Below are positions 12,101-25,100 of a DNA stretch of 64,000 nucleotides, piece by piece (position 1 is the first letter of the stretch; each line of letters opens with the position of its first letter). The stretch is taken from assembly GCA_038380795.1 (NCBI GenBank), contig CM076270.1, forward strand, positions 11,903,001 to 11,967,000. Reading direction: 5' to 3'. The notes beneath the pieces were generated by a model. The model was given only the letters and a program-made list of their open reading frames with translations, was not told the DNA's origin and ran no database searches. The position numbers and the translations under genes are program-made. The DNA comes from Pyrocephalus nanus. Its lineage: Eukaryota; Chordata; Aves; Passeriformes; Tyrannidae.

Positions 12101-15100
12101 TCTAAGCCAAGCACAGAGCACTGTGAGAGGGAGACAGATACACCCCATCTCTTTCTGGCTGGCAATGGCCCTTGGCTCCTGGCCAGAGTTCTTCAGGCTC
12201 ACAGGGTGCCTTGTTGTGGGAAGTGCTCAATGAGAGAGTGCTAACTATTGAAGGAGAAATGGCATGTGGATCTTAGAAACCTTCTTGCAGTCAGGTCAGA
12301 GACTGACTGGGCCCAGGAAGCTGGTGGGGTGAGTTATTATCTGACAATGACATTAAACAAGCATTTGAGGGACCAGGTCTATGCCAGCAAGCACCAGCGA
12401 TGCTGGATGGGCATGACTCAGATGTCTAAATACCTTGCTGGTCCCTTAGACATCAGATCTGGTTGCACAAATAGTCATATTAACTCAGTTCTTTGTGATA
12501 AATAAATCCCATTCCCAGTCATAAACTTCAGCAATTCATAACCCCTCAGCTTTGTGCAAAGATACATTTCATTCTTCAAGGCCTGTGAAGCTGTACAGCT
12601 GCACATTCATGCTTGGAATGAAAAGTGAGCAGTCATTGATTTGGTCACTCAGATAGCTAGACTGACTGACCTACCTAGCCACGCTGACCTACCAACTGCT
12701 CTGCTGGGCTGAACCCAGAGCCCCTCAGCCAGGGAGGGGCAGCTGTGTCTGTCTCCAGCACCTTCAGACCACATCTGAAATCTCCTCGTGTGTGCCCAGG
12801 TATGAAGGCTCAGAAGGGCAGGAAATGCAAAGCACACAGACCCTGTTCCACAAACACCATCAAGATCCCAGGCATATTTTATGGGAGTTACTAAACATGT
12901 CTTATCCTTGCATTGTTGCTGTACTGACTTCTTTTTGAGAAAAAAGTATGAAGGTGAGAAACACTTCACAGAGTTCACTGTTAACAAGAATTTTAAAGAC
13001 ACTAATATAGCAAGAAACTGGAAGACTAAAAGTTCAAGGATTTTACCTATGCACCCACATACAAACCATTGCTGTGCCTGGTGCTCAGTGGAGCAGTCAG
13101 ACATGGGTTTGCATTTGCGTCCAAGACTGCATCTTTCCAAACTTATCACAGCTGTATAGCCAGAACAAAACCCCTTCCAAACAGAGCACAAAGTAAGATT
13201 TCTTATGAGTTGGCAGCTGGGCAGAAAATCGAAGTCTACCACAACATTAAAACTGATCATGTGAAGCTTCTTTTCACTTTCAGCTCTGCTCTGTGGAAGG
13301 GCTGTGCATGATGTACTGCATTTTAGGTGGGTTTCATTGGGTTTTTTTTCCCCACCCTTTTTCTCTTGATCTATTATTCAGAAATGGCTTTCAAACTCAG
13401 GTACTGACTATCTTCAATCATTTTCACAACAGTGCATAGTAAAGCAACTGCAGGTGCCAGTGTGCAGGTACAACAGCACCAGCTGAAGAGCACACCAGCC
13501 TGCTCACACTTACACTGCTCCCACATCCTGCAGCATCAATCCAGCTCTCCACACAGCCATACTACTGAGTTTCCACCTGCTCACTGAGCTGGAAAGTTAA
13601 CAATCTGGAAGGTTTGCTCAGTTTCCTCCATATCTTGCTTTTACTTGGGAGAGTGTGATTTCTGTGCGTGCTGGACCAGTATGCCCTGGCAGCCTGGATA
13701 GCACTGTGTATCAGAACAACAGCCAGTGCCTTTGAATTATTTACTCCAACTCACATGAACTTGCATTTCTCTTCCTTTTTTGCCCAGTCACCATGGTGCT
13801 GGCTGCTCCACAAGTAAGCTGGAGAGACAGAAGACACAGATGATAAGGTTGTTCTAGGTGATTATAACAAAATATGACAAGGCATTTATGCAGCTCCATT
13901 CAGCAGCATTTAATTTAATTTCATTTGAGTTCATTACTGTGTGGCAGAACACCTCTGAAGACTTTTTTTAAAGATGCTTTAGAGAGGGGAATGGGGAAGG
14001 AGGGGTGCAGTGGTAAAACAGACCCGAGGAACCATTTGAGCCGCACTTCTTTCTTCATCTCCTGCTGCGCTGTTTCACATTCTGCCTTCAGTGGGTTTTG
14101 ATGCTGAAAAGAGCCATGCCTTGGGGAAAGAACAAGTGAGGAAGTAGTTGTGTACTACTGACCCGGTAACATATGCCTTGGTGAAGTTTCCAGTCCTGAG
14201 TCACAATGGGCTGGTGGGATTCAGGACAATTGGGCTTCATTTCTAGAGTCTCCTTTAACTTATGGGCTGGTGTTTTTTTCTAGAAACTTTTTGTAACGAC
14301 TTTCTACCATTGTTCCCTCCATTTTAACTAGTAGCAGAGATGATATTAGTGCAAAACAGTGGAAGTATTCGACAAGATAACACGAATATGTGCCCATAGC
14401 AGTTCGGTGGTTAAAGACAACTCTTGTCAATCCCAGTTTTGCCACCGGTGATTAACAAAATTATGTAATAAATACAGCACTGTGTACATCAAGCAAGAGC
14501 AGCCAGAACCATTAGCAAATAGCTAAATGAAAGTTGCAGCTTTGAGGTTTTTTCCTAGTAACAGCCCATTTGGCTGTTACAGGGTGTTAGAAAGTGGGGG
14601 TCTAGGGGAAGGTCAGGCATGCTCTGGAGCCTAAACATCAAAAGCACCAGCGTCAGTGATTTTGACTGTAGTAGTGGCTGAACTGCACAACCGAAATGGG
14701 TCATCAAAGTCCTGTATCAATAATTAATAGTAGAGGATCCTCATAGGAACATCACAGCTGAATGCGCATGTACTGAAAACAACGGGAGGTAGAGAGGAAA
14801 CATCCTTTGCAGAGACATTGTTGCTGGTCCTTGTTCCTCATTCTCCCAAATCTTGCATAACTTAATATGGCTGCAAAGAAGGTGTAAGATACGGTAAAGG
14901 GCTTTGTAGGCACTGAGTGTTTCCCTAAGCAATTATGGAGCTATATGAATCACCAGACTCACTGCAGGCTTTACCTAAGGGCCATCTTTGCCAGGTAAGA
15001 TCCAGCCTCACTTCCTGATAGTTCCACAAATGGTTTCTTGTCATAGAAGATGCAACCAGTTGCTTCAGCTATGGTGATGTTGCAGGGATTGGGGTCAGTT

Positions 15101-18100
15101 TAAGCGGAGAGTGTGTTCCAACCACTCCAGCTCTGCCATTTTTGCCAGGTTAGTCCTAAGATAGCCATTAATGAATGAAGTGCTTAACATCCTAGGCCAA
15201 AGCTACGATTTATAGCCACTGAAGTGGTCAAAAGCAGCTCATCTCTCTCCTCTCAATCTCCACAAAAGAAAGCTAAAAGAAAGGGGTCAGAGGATGCTGA
15301 GATCAGGGAGATAAGTGGCTGTTTGGGCTCAGTTTGTAGAGATTGCTTGACTTCAGAATCACGTATCATGTCTTCTCTGTGTCTAACAAGACCTCAGTCG
15401 TGTCTTCCATATTGATATTCCTACCACACAAAATCTGAGAGGAAAAGACAAGGCTGAGTTAGAAGAGAGCCTGATGCCCCTGATATGTACCCACATTTCT
15501 GCTCGGCAAATCAGGCTGTCTGGAGACTGAATGAGAGCGTGTTTCTCTACCACAGAAGGCCAGTAAGATAAAAATAACCCCCAAAAGCCTACATGCAGCT
15601 TGGAAGCACATTGCTGAGCCAGGGACAACGATAATAGGAAAACACAATAGTTCCTCAGAGCAGCCCCAAAATAATAGATTATAAATGGCAAAGGGGGAGG
15701 AGAAGGGAGTGAGGGCTATTGTATCCCTATTCTAAAAGCATCCAGAGGAAATAAATTGGGATTCACTTGACAGAGAGACAAAATGTGCTAAATATAATGC
15801 TGAATTCCCTTAAATAAAAAACATGTCAGCAAGAGTCCCTTGGCCAGTAACTTTTTAATCTCTGTGCTCTTTTGCCTCCCTCCCCTTGTTCAGCCTTTGC
15901 CCCATGATGGCTATTTGCTTTTCTGGAGAGCTTAATCAGGAGCTATTAGAGACAGTTGCTCTCCAAGCTGTATAATATTAAAAGTCCATTAGCTCACCCC
16001 AAGCAAGGTTGGCATGGGGAGATGATGCACTTGCTGAAGTTGAACAAGCTATTTGCGTGCTGAATACTTCTAATCATTGAGTGATGCCAGCAGAACGTGA
16101 ACATCATTACACTTAGCTGTCCAGTGACCTTTCGAACATGCTCAGTTTAATACAAACCAAAGTGACAAAAATGTATCCAGCACTGAATCTGCAAGAAGTG
16201 ACAGATGTTTTTAAGCAATTCTAGGCATCAACTATGCACATCTTTTAAAATTTTTTTTTTCTAATAGTCATTAGCAAAATTGCAATCACCTTGGTCCAGG
16301 AAAGTGCACATGCTTCATGTTAAGCATATTTTCAAGTCTCCCACTGGAGTCTAATGGGATTTGGGTCCTGTCCTGTGACCTTCCAGCCCCAGCCACCACC
16401 TCCTGGACACTATTGAGCTGATTACCCAGCTGCCATGTGCATTCATCACTATATAGAAAGCAAAGTGGTGAGACACCTAAACAAACCTTTGTTACAGGCG
16501 AGTTTTCAGAGGCTGCAGCTGTGTGGAGTTGGGTAAAGACAAGAGTAACAGACTTTGTAGAGCAGAGTGATGCAGCTTTCAGGAATCTCTAGATTTCTAT
16601 AGCTTTTAAGTAGTCATTTTTCCTGTATCCCCAGATTTACCAGAAAATGTAAACAATTGATTGGAGACCACTAGCTCTGGAAGGATTCTTGGCACTGGGA
16701 CAGCATCTTGCTCAAAGCCAACCACTTTGTACTTGTTTTTGAACATAGTGTCTACAGGGAGTTTGGATATCATTTCATATGTCCCACAACGTTGGCCATC
16801 TCATGTCAAGAGTGACTGCCATCTTTCAGTGCTTGTTTCAGTCACTGACTTGTCCATTTGGAGCAGACACAAGCCTGTCTCACAGTGTACCATGAGGAGA
16901 CCAAGCAGTGGAAGGCCACAGAGCTCAGGTGTCCCTGGCAAGCCCAGAATCACCACAGCTGCCAAAAGAAGGTTGCTCTCCACTGCAACAAGGCAATCAG
17001 GGAAAGTCCAAACATTTAGATCAAAATTAACACTATTTCTAAGGGTGACAGAAGGACAACAGAAAAGACAGAACACTAAAAACCAGCTCTTTCAGAGGCT
17101 TTTGAAGTCTTCTATTTTGCACACTGCATGGATAAAATCCTGCTGGTATTTTGCTGCAACGAGTGACTCTGATGCTCAGTTGTAGTTTTCTGGTTAGAGC
17201 ACCAAGAGTTCTCCAGGCTAAAGTATTGGAAAATGTGGAGAAAATTATTTATCACAGCCAGACAAAAGTGACTGAGGCTTCACATAACATGCTTGAAGGA
17301 GCAGAGACTGCAGCTTTTCACAAAGCTCTTGGCCTGTTGTTCCCTTCTGCTCTAAAATGAGTTCTCCCAGTGCAGCACAGACAGCAAACCCACCAATGAC
17401 TGGTGGTTTTGTCAGGTCTGCAGAAGCTCAGGTGTCCCCATGAAGAAGAGACAAGTTTTGCAGGGTCTCCCAGAAATTACAACAACTGTAACCAGTCAAA
17501 TTAGCTGCTCCTCATATTGTGTTATTGGCCAGAAGCAAAAAGAGCAAGCAAAAGCTTGCTCCAAGAGTAGGACCAGAGCCAGGATGTCCAAGAAGGCTCA
17601 CACTGACAAGTGGAAGTGGAGCCTCTGAAGGGCACTTTTTCTTCCTCGCACCTTTCTGATGCCTCAAGGCCAGACCCTCTTGGCTGGGATTCTTTCCCTT
17701 TTAACAGTGTGGGAGTCAGTAATATGCAGACTCACAAATGAGACCTCCTACATTCTTACACGTGCAGCCAGCCCCTCACTAACTGTTTCAGTCCTTTTGC
17801 AACATCACTCACCACAGAGAGAAGCCAGCAGGAAGCCATTAGGTAGCTAATGGGCAAAAGCAAAGAAAAAAAATATTATCCATAGCAGTGGATGCAGAAC
17901 TGAGACCCACATGGAGACACGGGCTCACAGCACTGATTGTCTCCTCTTGACATCAGTAGGGAACATACCTACATTGCTAGTTTAAAGCAAGTCCCCACTT
18001 ATTACAGTGCTTGTCAGATTGGCCAAGTCTCCGACCGCATGAGGCTGAGTGCTCTAAAATGCTTGTGTGAACGACATGATCCCCTTGAAACTTTCAAGAA

Positions 18101-20734
18101 GGAGTGAAGAATAACACATCATTTATATCTAAACCCACTGACTACTTTGAAATCCCACATACAGACCTTTGCAAGTCTGTTCCAACATATACTCAAGAAG
18201 GGACCATAGGAAAGGAAGAAAATAGAATCTTCAGTGTTTTCTGAAATACAAAGCACACATCACTTCTCTGGGCTAGCAGCCTGATTCATTAAGTTGAACT
18301 ATAGTATGTGGAGAGGAACAAACACTAGACGGACATAAACGTACCAGAGATTAGGATTCTGCCTCCCTGGGAGACAGATGGTCCAGGTAGAGGATATAAC
18401 ATTCTCGCAGACCTACCTGGAAAATCACTTTTCAGTCCAGTAAAAAGCCAAGCCCCATCTCCCCCACAAAAATAACCCCAACACATACAATGCAGGAAGA
18501 ACAAGACGGATACTTTTCAAAATGTTTTTTAATTAAAACCAAAAAAAGGAGCACACACCAGAGCTTGGCATGGGCTAGTCAAACTGCTGGCCACTAGGAC
18601 GTTGAACTGGCTTGAGGAAGGCTGTGTTTCTGCATATCTCAGGAGCAGGGATTCCCAGGAAAGTACTCTGCCTGCCAGGATACTGCTGCTTTGTGCTGAG
18701 CAGATTTCTCAGGTGGTGATGGGAAACTTCATCCTGAAGCCCAGACTCTTCTTTCAATAAACAGAAGTCCCAGAGACTGGAGAAAAAACTGTTTCAACAA
18801 ATCTGCATGATCCAAGCACTTCTGGAGAGGATTCCCAGTTGTTTCTCCTGCCTTCCCTGGCAGGTTACACAGGTTTACATGGAGACTCATCTTTGGCAAT
18901 AGCCACACAGTTAAGACCTGGTTCTGATTCCACTGAAGTCAATCCATATCCTTCCCAGGACCATAACTGCAGCTGCACTGGGGCTTATGATCACTAGCCA
19001 ATTGTGCTTTAAAGTTAAATCCTCATCCAATCCATCTAGCCAGCAACTTCTGAGAGCTTCTTGTGAGTGTGTACCAGCAAATTCAGGTAAATGTGAACAT
19101 TTTGGCTACAGCAATGAAGTTTGCAAATATGCCCAAGAGATGAAGGAGCCAAAGTTTTGTTTTAAGACATGACTTGGGCACTAGATCAGGTATTGAAACC
19201 TCCCTGCCATCTAATAAAACAGTTTCCAAAGCTGTTGGTGTGTTGCTCCACCAGCCTCATTTCTTTACCAGAAGGGCTGGGCTAAAAAAGTGACACATTT
19301 TTCATACACAATTTTTATCAGTTAGAATTTACTAGATATGCACCTCATTTGTCTGTCAAATATTTAAAAAATACTTCAACCTGCTCTAATAATCACATTT
19401 TAACACATGCATCAAGTTTGGATCAGAACAGCATCTCTGGGATAATCCGTAAGCCCAAATTGCTGATTTAAGGCCTAAATATCAGTCACTGGCCAGCCAG
19501 CCACAATAAGTCACTCTATCCTTGAACTCTTGGAATCATTTTTGGCTCAGACTAACCCTTGTTACCATACATCTTATCCTACACACAGAAGAAAAATGTG
19601 TTTTTCAAGGCTACTGTTGCACCACAAGTTTACATACAAACACAACTTTTGCAAACATGAGACCAGAGTAAGATCTCACATGTCCCAGGGTAAGTCGGAA
19701 AGTCCTCAGGAGTCCAGGGAATGGTAACTGCCATAAAGGATCAGGCCTAATACATGCATTACAGAAGCAAGGTAGCTCCTTTGCTCGAGGTCTGGCTGAT
19801 TCACTTTGCACATACCACTGCTTTAGCATTACATCCTTATCTAATGGTAAACCTGTTTCAACAACATGCAATACATATTAATGCAATATGCACTGCAACA
19901 CACAATATGCATCCAAAGAAATATGCCAATGCAAAACTCTGACTGCTCACACATATCCAGGCTAACAAGGAAGAGTCTTTTGCAAAAGACAATCAAGAAA
20001 TCACCTGAAACCATGAGACCTGAGAGGTCCCAAGCAATCAGCAATACTGAGACCTAATAACAGATGCTTATTCATGAAAGAAACACAAACAGTGGGACTG
20101 AGGTAATGGCAGAGATTTCATTAGTGCAATTACATTTAAAATGGTATGTTCTTTAATAGAATTTAAATAAGGCTTTGAATAATTACACACACTAAAACTA
20201 ACATTCCATAACCTTATTCTGCATGAAGAAGCAGCAGAAACAACCCTCTGGACTGTACAAGGTCCAATTAATGAACAATTACATTCAAAAAGTAGATCAA
20301 AACAGAAACAACTCTTTTCCCCAAACGCTGTATCATCTTTAAAGTCAACTTTCTCTCCTAGTGTGAGAAGTGTGAAGAGCAGATGACCTGGGCTTCAGCC
20401 CAGTAGATTTGGCCTCATCAAATTACCAGTAGTGCTTTCCAACCCAGTCTCTCCTCATTTCTTTAGGGTGATGGAAGCTCATGGAAAAAGAAGTGGATTT
20501 CCAAAGCAAGGGAAGATGAGTTGTCCTTTCTCCAGGCTCAACAATGTACATAAATTATGGAAGCCTGAAAAAAATCCCTACATTACACTGTGGCATGTGT
20601 TTACGATGTACGTTCTCCTTTAGAAACTACTTACAGACAGTGGGGCAGGATGGGTGAAAAAAATCAAAGCAGCATATGAAATAGTAATATACTGTTTCAA
20701 AATCTGCACTGTCCTGCAGAACCAGGATTTATAA
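6116..20734. other. Non-coding region downstream of MB21D2
   Basis: About 14.6 kb without a recognisable exon. The longest frames (203 codons on minus at 13260-12649, 174 codons on plus at 16661-17185) have no recognisable domains, start or splice context. The block at 15840-16190 is rich in TAAT-type cores and is the best candidate here for a conserved non-coding element. The distal 3' UTR of MB21D2 may occupy the last part. Confidence 0.6.
14558..14580. other. Perfect inverted repeat (9-bp arms, 5-nt loop)
   Basis: GTAACAGCC and GGCTGTTAC flank the loop CATTT with no mismatch. No T tract follows on either strand as in a pol III terminator, and no tRNA-like boxes are seen. It lies in the region downstream of MB21D2. 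Confidence 0.7.
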
Positions 20735-20740
20735 TTTATT
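20735..20740 (-). terminator. MB21D2: Candidate polyadenylation signal AATAAA for MB21D2
   Basis: The plus strand reads TTTATT, giving a canonical AATAAA on the coding strand about 150 bases after the stop codon. It is the first canonical signal downstream. The sequence after it is not strikingly GU-rich, so it may be a weak or alternative site. Usage cannot be judged without RNA data. Confidence 0.45.
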
Positions 20741-20890
20741 CAGATTGTTCTCAACAGATCCAATCTATGCTGGATATGTAAAAAGCAAGAGACTAAGTCA
20801 TCAAGGAAAACCAAACAAAAAAACCTGCACACTGCAAGAGTTTTTAAAAAGAAACAAAATAAAAAAATCCCAAGAAACACTGACAAAAGC
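20741..20890 (-). other. MB21D2: Proximal 3' UTR of MB21D2
   Basis: This is the 150 bases between the MB21D2 stop codon and the first AATAAA on the minus strand. The sense strand is rich in T and pyrimidines, with T runs just after the stop. The real 3' UTR may extend well past this point if the early signal is not used. Later ATTAAA variants occur on the minus strand, for example at 20157-20152. Confidence 0.6.
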
Positions 20891-22155
20891 TCAGAAAAAT
20901 TTATCATCAATTCTGAAGTGGGGCCTTGTGACATCATCTGGATTAATAAAGACAGAGATGGATTTTCCGGGGTTCTCAGTCACTAGCTGTTGCAACTTTT
21001 TGGCTAATCGGTCATCAGGCTGGTTGGTGTCCCCTCCATCTGACTGTGGGGAGGGGATGCTGGTGGTGCTGCCCCGCCGCTGGAGCTCAAGTGTCAGTCG
21101 GTTGGCTGCTTTGACATGTTCTATGGCAGTTCGAAGATGCTCGGCAGGGTCTGAGCGGACCGAGGACAACTTTCGTGCGTGCAGCATGACGGTCTCCTCA
21201 GAGAGGTGCTCCAGCATATTGCACTGGGGGATGAAATAGTTAGGGCACATCTTGTTGACCAAGCAGTGCTGGAGATCATCAATGAGACCCAGGAGGAAAT
21301 GGGCTGCGTAATCCTCCTGGGCCAAGTAGCTGGCTGGCAGCCTGTCACAAGCCCATAGCATCATGCTCCGCAAGTGATATGGACTAATGGCTTTGGGGCG
21401 GGACAGCAGTTTGATGATGATAGCTTTGCAGGCCTGATAGGCTTGCATGAGGCTGCTAGAGATGCACTTTTTCAGCTGCACTTCACTCCTGGCAAATGAC
21501 AACCTCCATTCATTGTCCTTCTTCCCCTTGTAGGAACACGCAGGCACTAAGTAAAACCCACTTATGACTTCCTCCTCTGTGATCTTCCCATCCCAGAAGT
21601 GGTTCTCCATCAGCCAGCTCTGTGCCACAGCTGGCCAGCCTTTGAAGGACACCACAGGGACAATGTCATACAGCATGCGGCTGCTGCCCACTCCCAAAAT
21701 GATGGATATGATAGTCCCATTCCTTTCTACCTTCTCCACCTTTGGCATCCCTCGTTGGGGCTTCTTCTGGATCTCGGAGAGGACAATGCTAATGGAGTCA
21801 TAGAACCAGTCTGCAACTTTCGTTGGAGAGAAGAAATAATTGGTAGCTCCATTGATATGGTCCACGATCGTGCAGCAGTCCTTCCATTTGCTGATGGTTC
21901 CTTCATCAAACAGACGCAGGCTCAGCCAGGAGTGGCACAAAGCCGAGTGGCGCATGTCCAGTGTGACTGGTTGGTTGCGGTCATGCAGCTTCAGCGCAGG
22001 CACGAGCAGGGTGAAGTCCATGTCATAGTCTGTGCCTCGTGCATACACATTCAGCTCATCAAGATCAATGTCCACCACACCTTCCCGCACACCGCCTGAA
22101 AGCAGCAGATACTCGTTGGCTACAGGCAGCTTCTGGTCAAGTTTCTGAACCATGC
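20891..22155 (-). CDS. MB21D2: MB21D2 last coding exon (Mab-21 domain containing 2), 5'-partial
   Basis: Recognised from the protein, which appears near-identical to my recall of vertebrate MB21D2 and ends in RPHFRIDDKFF before a TGA at 20893-20891. The exon opens with GC, the end of a split Gly codon, then Met (22153-22151) and 419 more residues. Human MB21D2 is 491 aa, so this Met would be residue 72 and exon 1 supplies the rest. The family has the cGAS-like Mab-21 nucleotidyltransferase fold. Counting from this Met, a GG motif lies at 20-21, a D-x-D pair at Asp44 and Asp46 in DYDMDFTLLVPAL, and a third acidic residue at Asp163 in LYDIVPVV, placed like the metal-binding triad of cGAS. Gln240 corresponds to human Gln311, a recurrently mutated cancer site by recall. 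No enzymatic product is established for MB21D2, so activity is inference. The frame is open throughout with no frameshift. The upstream in-frame Met at 22198 lies in intron sequence and is not the start. Confidence 0.96.
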
Positions 22156-22180
22156 CTGCAAAAAAGACAGAAAGAGAAGT
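22156..22180 (-). promoter_or_regulatory. MB21D2: 3' splice site of MB21D2 intron 1
   Basis: Read on the minus strand, a pyrimidine-rich run (CTTCTCTTTCTGTCTTTTTT) leads into GCAG, with the AG at 22157-22156, immediately before the exon base at 22155. The exon then starts GC-ATG, completing a Gly codon begun in the previous exon. That agrees with the Leu-Gly-Met junction I recall in human MB21D2, so the intron is phase 1. This site sets the 5' limit of the exon and shows that open frame upstream of 22155 is intronic. Confidence 0.9.
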
Positions 22181-25100
22181 CCTTTCAGAAAAAGACAAAC
22201 AGATCTGGGATACAGGATTTAACCAGGATTAAAAACCATTCCATACCAAGAAGGAAAGAAAAGCAACCAGAGGTATCCATCACTGTTTGTGTGACAGAAT
22301 CATACATCAGGCCCAGCACTCAGACAACTTTTAGTCCCACCTGAGTCATGGCAGGGCCTTCCCTGCATTCCTGGGAATGAGTGAATTCCACCCTAAACAT
22401 CATACTGAGAGCAATGGAAAAAAGCAGAAGTCTCTGGTAAAATACAGCAAAGCTACTTTGGGGACTAAATTTAACTTCTTAAACACCTTCTAAACCAGTT
22501 TTGCTCCATATTGACACTAATTTCCATGGCATCAGAATGTTTCACCAACAGTTCAAAACGAAATGAGAATATTAATTGGCAGGCTGTTCTTATTTTTTCT
22601 CTGGCATAAGAAAAGAGCTGGGCCACCAAATGAATACTACAAGTGTTAGTTCAAGCAGGTCTAATTCTACAATCTGCTTTACATTTACTGATTAACAAGG
22701 CAATATGAACAAAGGCAATGCATCCTCCTCTTATGGGCGAATGGAGACAGGTGAAGGGACCAAGCAGTTAGAGAAGCCAGTTTCGAAACTGGTTCTTCAA
22801 GCTGCAATGACGGTATCATGCCATAAAATATCTGATCAGCTCCCCAGAACAGATGTGAAGACAGATTTCTATTTTCATCACCAAAAGCAGACACTTCCCT
22901 TCACCCTGCACTGCCCTCACCAGTTGCACAAAGCTGACTTTTCACTGGGTATTCTATATATACCACTATACTGTGTTAGAATGCTAACAGCAGACTGAGA
23001 AGAGATTCCACACAGTAGCTGAGATATGAGCACCTCATTCAGTGTTCAAATTAGGCATAAAATTGTGCTCTGCACTTCATATGCTCTGTAGTCTATTCCT
23101 GCTATCTGGACTGTTTCAACCCTGGTGTTCGTCTTATGGTTAAATGCTCTTGGTTCCTTCCCAGCCTCAGTTCAGCCAGCACACCCAGGCCACGAGGGAA
23201 CAAAGGCCAGCAACTCTGAATGGAGATGCTGGAGATGTTACAAGCACTGCAAAAGGGATAGACCATTATTCCTTACAAGCACAGACCTACTAGTTTCTAT
23301 TGGCACATATTACTGACTTGAGTTTTTTGAAAGGCAGTATAACTTTTTTTTATCAAGGGTGGTCAAATGGAGACCTTCCACTACAAAGAAGCCAGTCTTA
23401 GAGATACATCAGTGACAATAACTAGCCAGAGGAATAATGGAGTGAGCCAGAAAGCTGCCAATCACACCATCAGCCCAGGAACCACAGACACATTAGGAAC
23501 GTTTTATACTGAAACACAAATGATTAGGGCTACAGTTTAAGCACCCATCCTGGCACAGCCTTAGGGACTGCAGAGCCTTTCCTGAGGTAAAGCATCCCCA
23601 TGGGATCACAGATACTGCCTGAACTAGGGTCTCCCTAGCAGGGTGTAGCAGCAGCAGCACTGCAAGGCACCGAGGGCTGCACTAGGCTGTGGCATTGCAG
23701 TGCTTTGGGAGAGACTCACTTGGCCTTTCCTGCATGATAGGACAGGAAATACGAAACGCTATCTGCATACACAGAGGTAAGCCATGACCAGAGCAAAATC
23801 TAAAGCTATGCAGACACTGATTCTTTGGAAAAGCTGGGGAGACTGTAGGAAGAGGCCTGTGTATGAAGCAGAATGTATCTTGGGGCAATATTCAGTGTAA
23901 CTAAACAATCCCCCATGTGAAATTCTTGGTTAAATATATTTTACATGTTTCATTCTTTCCAAGAGCACTGGACCCAGTCCATTGTATTACACTGAGCTGG
24001 GATGATTTTCCTGCCAGGCAGGCAAGGACAAAACCCTTTCCATTTCATGCAGCTGCAGGGGCTGCAAGAGAAGGAAATAGTTCTGAAGGAGTGCTAAGAA
24101 ACTCTTCCTGTTAAATCCTGAGCTAATCCCATTCTGAGATCTTGCCACATGCTGCCCTGTTCATCCTCAAAGGGTAATAACCAGGAAAAGCTTCTGTCAA
24201 CCACAAAAACATTCTCTGAGGCTTAGATACACGGTGAGCCACGTTACCCTGATCTGTGGAGTGGCAAAACCTTGCACAGGCTTCTCTATCCCAGAGGCGA
24301 AATAAGTAGCAGTCACTCCTTCGTTGTATACGAAAGGGGTTTTCTAACTGGTACCTAAATTGATGTGACCTCTGCAGCCACTACTGACATGCTGCTTCTG
24401 AATCCTGTCCTTGAAACAGTGCAAGCAGCCTTAGTGCTTTACAGCCCACCTGTAAGTTGAGTTCAGGACCCATGAAGTAGAATCTGAGTCAATCACATCA
24501 TAGAGACAGAGAGCAATGAGTTTTATTTCCTAAGTCACTACTGGCCCTGACTATGGGGCAGCACAGGATATGTAGGGTACTGATGGCCCATCCTGCCTCT
24601 ATACTGAGCCCAGAATTTTCCACTCAGGACTGTTCCTGACATAGGCATACATAATGTAACTATCCTACAGAAGAAACTGTTCAGACCTATAGGACTCAAA
24701 ATGCACTTTTCCAAATATTTTTAAACTTGAAGGATGAAAAATGTTCTGTGAAGTTCTGCAGTTTGCCCTTCGCACCAAAAGTTCTATCCCCTGGTACAGC
24801 CAGAGCCTTTGACTGAAAAAGAAAATCATATGATTTTTCTAAAAGGTAGATTCTCCACTATGGAATCTACCATGGGATGAGTTGCTCTCCTTGGCCTGAA
24901 GAGATCCTTTGTCCTTATGTGGGACCAAAATGAGTCTGACCCCATTCAACCAATAGCAAGATGGGCTCAAATCCTGCTTTCTAAACAGCCTGTGCTTATC
25001 TGCCTGGAAAATAACAATGAACACACATGACCCACCTCCAAAGCCAACTGAGAGCAGGAGCCACCTCCTGAAATGCCAGTTCTATACCATCTTATAGCAC

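Noticed and set aside
12649..13260. 203-codon minus-strand open frame
   Set aside because: No recognisable domain. It runs through unrelated composition (polar, hydrophobic, then GC-rich), and has no promoter or splice context. A frame this long can occur by chance in 64 kb.
16661..17185. 174-codon plus-strand open frame
   Set aside because: Low-complexity Ser/Thr/Arg-rich product with no family resemblance. The same region is also open on the other strand.
22156..22198. In-frame Met and 15 codons upstream of the MB21D2 exon
   Set aside because: They lie in the polypyrimidine tract and acceptor of the intron and do not match MB21D2.
20745..22344. Plus-strand frames opposite the MB21D2 exon (up to 166 codons)
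   Set aside because: Antisense shadows of a strongly constrained coding exon.
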